Shown here: positions 8,353 to 10,943 of the stretch, in pieces
Layout of the letters: every line of letters starts with the position of its first letter
How positions within the stretch are numbered: the first letter of the stretch is position 1
Origin: Cytophagales bacterium
GTDB taxonomy: Bacteria > Bacteroidota > Bacteroidia > Cytophagales > Cyclobacteriaceae
Direction of reading: 5' to 3'
DNA length: 10,943 nucleotides
Assembly (NCBI GenBank): GCA_029262955.1
Contig: JAJCYL010000031.1
Coordinates: 1-10,943, forward strand
Notes under the pieces: model-generated
Databases searched by the model: none
Told to the model about the DNA's origin: nothing
What the model saw: the letters and a program-made list of their open reading frames with translations, nothing else
Position numbers and translations under genes: made by a program

Positions 8353-8361
8353 TTATCCATA
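8353..8361 (+). promoter_or_regulatory. DnaA box, one mismatch
   Basis: The plus strand reads TTATCCATA, one base off TTATCCACA. With the exact reverse box at 8375-8383 it forms an inverted pair separated by 13 bases, and the similarity continues a few bases past each box (ATAA / TTTAT), giving an imperfect inverted repeat over 8353-8383. Confidence 0.5.
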
Positions 8362-8374
8362 AGTAAGTCATTTA

Positions 8375-8383
8375 TGTGGATAA
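8375..8383 (-). promoter_or_regulatory. DnaA box, perfect consensus
   Basis: The plus strand TGTGGATAA is the exact reverse complement of TTATCCACA, the strongest DnaA-binding 9-mer known. It lies in the middle of the gene-free 8150-8534 stretch, facing the forward box at 8353-8361. Confidence 0.65.
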
Positions 8384-8402
8384 GCTCTAAATGCCTTATA
8401 CG

Positions 8403-8411
8403 ATTTTCACA
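8403..8411 (+). promoter_or_regulatory. DnaA box, one mismatch
   Basis: ATTTTCACA differs from TTWTNCACA only at the first base. It lies 20 bases right of the perfect box and is a weaker candidate, supported mainly by the cluster around it. Confidence 0.4.
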
Positions 8412-8525
8412 ACAAGTTGATAACTAATAGTTAATGAACAGTTACTTTGATGATGTGTATGGTTATTAAAGGTGATGGAACTTAAGTCCGAATCATGCAC
8501 CAATTTTGCACTGTGTTTTAACAAT

Positions 8526-8534
8526 TTATTCACA
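8526..8534 (+). promoter_or_regulatory. DnaA box, consensus match
   Basis: TTATTCACA matches TTWTNCACA exactly. It directly abuts the stop codon (8535-8537) of the Ig-like lipoprotein gene and marks the right edge of the candidate origin. Confidence 0.55.
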
Positions 8535-10331
8535 CTAAAAATCAATGACCAAATCAATATTATTTATCTCCCAATTCTCCCTCAACTCAATGAATGTCGG
8601 ATGAAAATAAACTGCTTCCGGCATTTTTCCTTGTTTAATATTACCATAAGACCATTTACCGTCGCTATTTTTATCTACTAACACCCGGATATTGTATTTC
8701 CCCGGAGGAACAAAATCAAATTGATACTTTTTTTGATTCTCCAATTTTTTAACCACTTCATAGCGTTCATTGATCAGTTGAACTATGAAAAAAGTTGAGT
8801 CAATTGAAATATTGCCACTAATCTTACCGAACTTTTCTGGGATTTTAAAAGAATATACAGATTGAAGAATTTCACTGGAGTCGTTTTCAACCGATATGAA
8901 TGACCCGAATCCTGCTAAGAATTGAATCTTATGGGGATCAATTTGTCGTTGCTTTACTTTCTTAATTGTGGTGTCCGGAATGAAACCTCTAATTGAATCG
9001 AGAAGAGTAAGACTGTCTTTGAGTATTTGAAGTTCTGCTAACCTAAGTGCTATGTAATCTTTTTCTACACCCGTTTTTATTGTCAACTGAGTATTATTCC
9101 AATTCCAGGAGAGCTTGCCAATCGAATCAATGCGGACAGTTTTTAGCGTATCATATTTAATAAAAAGGCTGTCATAACTAAAGGATCTAATTGGTTTGCC
9201 AAAGGTCAGTTTCAATTCAAGGTTTTCATTAATACCAGTACCATTAATGGGTTTGAGGTCAATATTTAATTTACTCAAATTCAATTTTCGATCAGTAAAT
9301 TTTATGTATACTGTATCAACTGATGAGTTTCCAACACTGTCACTCACTGTCAATACATAGCCAACACTATCTCTCACTTTTTGATTTTCATAGAAGCGAA
9401 CAACCAGATTTTCGGATGTTAAAATACTGGGGAAGGCAGTGGAGTTAGAATCCAGCACCTGATAAGAATAGGACGCTATGAATTTGTTAAACCTCACATC
9501 AAAATAATTCCCGTTACCCCGGGTGTTTATTAGTTTCAGGTCCTGAACATCTTGTAGAATAAGCGGAACAATTATCGAGTCAGTTTGAGATTCTATTTGT
9601 AGGGTATCACTAATGAAACCATGAGCTTCTGCTCTGGGCTCATTCAGATAATTACTATTCTCATCCTTGAACGCATACAACCTATATTTTCCACCTCTCA
9701 TATTTTGAATGGAAAACCTCCCGAATTCATCGGTGATAGCAAAATAATAAGGCTTGCCAGTAAAAATGTCCAGGGTGTCTTCTGCTTCATATACCGAAAC
9801 AGCTGCGGCCTCAATTGGTTGGTTCGACATTAAGTCGACAATCTTTCCGTAGATATTAAGCGAATCAATGATGTGCCATGTGCTGAACGCGATTAGTACA
9901 TTTTGTCCGGGATTATTCTCAGTTACATCAGTAATTGCGTCTGAAAAATTGAGAGTGAAGGTTGTGCTATCTGCGAAGCCCTTCTCAAATGAAAGCTGGA
10001 CAATATTCTTATTGATCTTTACTTTGTATTTGGTATCACTAAAAGGGGTGATCAATAATTTTCTTTGAAGCTGCGCTGCCTGAACTCTTTCGTTGAATGT
10101 GAGTACTATCTCTGTGCCTTTGTAATTAAGTGATTGGTTAAATGGAATCGTACTTAATAAAATTGGAGGTATCGTATCTTTTTCACCTCCAGAAATTACT
10201 CCCTTATTCGCACAGGCAGAAAGCGTTAAACTTAGTATTAGTATACTAAGAAGACTATATATATATAGTCTTATTTCTTGGAAAGAATGTAGATCAGACT
10301 GGAATAATTGTTCTGATTCTTTTTTGCCCAT
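8535..10331 (-). CDS. Ig-like-domain lipoprotein of Bacteroidota type
   Basis: The 598-residue protein has a hydrophobic signal segment (about 22-38) ending in the lipobox L-S-A-C with Cys40. It is followed by GGEKDTIPPILLSTIP (48-63), typical of the SbsA-type Ig-like domain (Big_5) in Bacteroidota lipoproteins. The Ig-like domain spans about 50-150. A carboxypeptidase-regulatory-like beta domain follows at about 155-255 (IYGKIVDLMSNQPIEAAAVSVYE... ITDEFGRFSIQNMRGGKYRLYAF). The C-terminus has a second such segment (PGKYNIRVLVDKNSDGKWSYGN). It is probably an envelope-anchored structural or binding protein of unknown role. The ATG at 10329-10331 is the only usable start: no ATG, GTG or TTG codon lies between it and the lipobox, although it gives a long 20-residue polar leader and a 61-base overlap with the upstream methyltransferase. 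Confidence 0.88.
   Translation of the reverse strand: MGKKESEQLFQSDLHSFQEIRLYIYSLLSILILSLTLSACANKGVISGGEKDTIPPILLSTIPFNQSLNYKGTEIVLTFNERVQAAQLQRKLLITPFSDTKYKVKINKNIVQLSFEKGFADSTTFTLNFSDAITDVTENNPGQNVLIAFSTWHIIDSLNIYGKIVDLMSNQPIEAAAVSVYEAEDTLDIFTGKPYYFAITDEFGRFSIQNMRGGKYRLYAFKDENSNYLNEPRAEAHGFISDTLQIESQTDSIIVPLILQDVQDLKLINTRGNGNYFDVRFNKFIASYSYQVLDSNSTAFPSILTSENLVVRFYENQKVRDSVGYVLTVSDSVGNSSVDTVYIKFTDRKLNLSKLNIDLKPINGTGINENLELKLTFGKPIRSFSYDSLFIKYDTLKTVRIDSIGKLSWNWNNTQLTIKTGVEKDYIALRLAELQILKDSLTLLDSIRGFIPDTTIKKVKQRQIDPHKIQFLAGFGSFISVENDSSEILQSVYSFKIPEKFGKISGNISIDSTFFIVQLINERYEVVKKLENQKKYQFDFVPPGKYNIRVLVDKNSDGKWSYGNIKQGKMPEAVYFHPTFIELRENWEINNIDLVIDF
10231..10250. repeat. Inverted repeat, 8-base arms, in the signal-peptide codons
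   Basis: CTTAGTAT and ATACTAAG flank a 4-base TAGT loop. It immediately adjoins the palindrome at 10251-10272 and lies within the codons for the hydrophobic signal segment of the lipoprotein. Confidence 0.7.
10251..10272. repeat. Perfect 22-base palindrome at the methyltransferase stop
   Basis: The arms are AAGACTATATA and its exact reverse complement, joined without a spacer. It covers two of the three stop-codon bases of the methyltransferase and codons around 20-27 of the overlapping lipoprotein gene. RNA from it could form a roughly 9-base-pair hairpin with a 4-base loop. No U-tract follows, so it is not a standard terminator. Confidence 0.75.
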
Positions 10332-10943
10332 CTATTTGATTTCAATCCTGAACTGAACGCTTTGAGAAAACCATTCTTCCCGTGTATGTATTTTTCGCTA
10401 AGCAAACTAACATAAAACGAGTCAAGTTTCATAGGTATAACTTCTTTCACCTTAAATTCGCAATACTTAGCTAACCTATTGATAGTCAATTGATTAAAAT
10501 GATATAAATGACGAGGAACGTCATAGGCTGCCCACATTTCTTGGTAGTGTGCACAATCCCAGGAATCACAATTGGGAACTGCTATTATTACCGAACCATC
10601 CTTGCGGAGCAACCTCCTTAAATTTTGCAGCACTTGAGTCAAATCGTGTAGGTGCTCTAAAACGTGCCATAGGGTAATAATGTCAAACTCCTTCTTTTGT
10701 TTTAACTGATCTATATTTTCTAAAATGCTGCTATTGTTGTGTGATTGGGCAATCAGTCTCGCCTTTTCATTGTTCTCAATACCTATTACATCCCAACCAT
10801 CTCTGGCACAGCCATCAAGGAACAGTCCTGTACCACATCCAACATCAAGTAACTTTCCCTTCTGATTTTGGAGGGAATTTATAAGGTTGAGTTTCTTTCT
10901 TAATGCGAATTTTCGGGCAAGGTTGTATACGGTGTCTACTATG
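10271..10943 (-). CDS. Class I SAM-dependent methyltransferase, N-terminus cut by window edge
   Basis: An open frame enters from the right edge and ends in TAA at 10271-10273, giving 223 visible residues. In visible numbering, SAM-binding motif I is LLDVGCGTG at 31-39, the acidic residue that would hold the ribose is Glu56 in IGIEN, and the post-motif FDIITLWHVLEHLHD is at 86-100. The C-terminal half has AVPNCDSWDCAHYQEMWAAYDVPRHLYHFN-type sequence, common in Bacteroidota methyltransferases of unknown substrate. A TTG at 10640-10642 should not be taken as the start: it lies inside EHLHDLTQVL, downstream of the SAM-binding motifs. The true start lies beyond the window. Its 3' end overlaps the lipoprotein gene by 61 bases, so the two are probably co-transcribed. 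The substrate (lipid, sugar or small molecule) cannot be told. Confidence 0.88.
   Translation of the reverse strand, partial: IVDTVYNLARKFALRKKLNLINSLQNQKGKLLDVGCGTGLFLDGCARDGWDVIGIENNEKARLIAQSHNNSSILENIDQLKQKKEFDIITLWHVLEHLHDLTQVLQNLRRLLRKDGSVIIAVPNCDSWDCAHYQEMWAAYDVPRHLYHFNQLTINRLAKYCEFKVKEVIPMKLDSFYVSLLSEKYIHGKNGFLKAFSSGLKSNRWAKKNQNNYSSLIYILSKK

Larger units (their letters stand above)
8280..8444. repeat. Cluster of AGTTA/TAACT motifs in the candidate origin
   Basis: AGTTA occurs at 8281, 8296, 8351, 8429 and 8440 and its complement TAACT at 8288 and 8421, seven copies in 165 bases where about one is expected by composition. Several are arranged as inverted pairs: AAGTTA-AA-TAACTT (8280-8293), the palindrome GTTAATTAAC (8297-8306), and TAACT-AAT-AGTTA (8421-8433). 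They may bind a second origin protein or simply reflect AT-rich drift. Confidence 0.4.
8150..8534. other. Candidate chromosomal replication origin (oriC)
   Basis: This 385-base stretch contains no plausible gene and is about 26% GC by hand count. It holds two exact matches to the DnaA-box consensus TTWTNCACA (8375-8383 reverse, 8526-8534 forward). Four more sites are one mismatch away: 8224-8232, 8232-8240, 8353-8361 and 8403-8411. From base composition well under one exact match would be expected. Next to the leftmost box is a 12% GC block (8171-8220) that could be the unwinding element. Sampled GC skew of the plus strand changes from clearly C-rich on the left to slightly G-rich on the right, although all genes are on the same strand. 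Bacteroidota origins are often not next to dnaA, so its absence here does not argue against the call. A plain regulatory region for the TPR gene is the alternative. Confidence 0.65.

Noticed and set aside
8472..8681. Plus-strand open frame of 69 codons at the right edge of the candidate origin
   Set aside because: Most of it is antisense to the lipoprotein's C-terminus, its composition is that of shadow sequence, and it has no ribosome-binding or promoter signal I can see.
10251..10272. Intrinsic terminator for the methyltransferase
   Set aside because: The stem is almost all A-T and no U-tract follows on the minus strand; the downstream gene also starts before it.

Overview
The window looks like chromosomal DNA from a Bacteroidota (Bacteroidetes) bacterium, possibly a Cytophagales-like lineage; the finer placement is only inference. 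The signs are AT-rich intergenic DNA, almost no Shine-Dalgarno sequences, a TAnnTTTG-type promoter element, Bacteroidota-style lipoproteins, and a MarR / FadN-like / FadA gene order. All seven protein genes lie on the minus strand. Two of them, at the left and right edges, are cut by the window.

Reading in the direction of transcription (right to left): 10943-10271 is the C-terminal part of a class I SAM-dependent methyltransferase. It overlaps the start of an Ig-like-domain lipoprotein (10331-8535), and the overlap holds two back-to-back inverted repeats. Next comes a 385-base gene-free, 26% GC stretch (8534-8150). It carries a cluster of exact and near DnaA boxes in both orientations, a very AT-rich block with a TTA-triplet run, and a cluster of AGTTA/TAACT motifs. 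I read it as a candidate chromosomal replication origin (oriC) that is not next to dnaA. A sampled GC-skew count changes sign across it. A secreted TPR protein (8149-6329) follows.

The next block is a fatty-acid beta-oxidation operon: a MarR regulator (6244-5786) with a candidate operator/promoter just upstream, a fused 3-hydroxyacyl-CoA dehydrogenase/enoyl-CoA hydratase (FadN-like, 5784-3385), and a thiolase (FadA, 3337-2162). Together they cover hydration, oxidation and thiolysis. No acyl-CoA dehydrogenase follows the thiolase within the window.

The leftmost block is a two-gene membrane redox unit: a Gluconate_2-dh3-type small subunit with a twin-arginine lipoprotein signal (2043-1471), and a GMC-family flavoprotein (1455 to the left edge) with no signal of its own but a compact four-cysteine motif. 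The arrangement suggests that the small subunit carries the flavoprotein out through Tat and anchors it.

The two most interesting items are the candidate oriC and the GMC flavoprotein with its ferredoxin-like cysteine motif.
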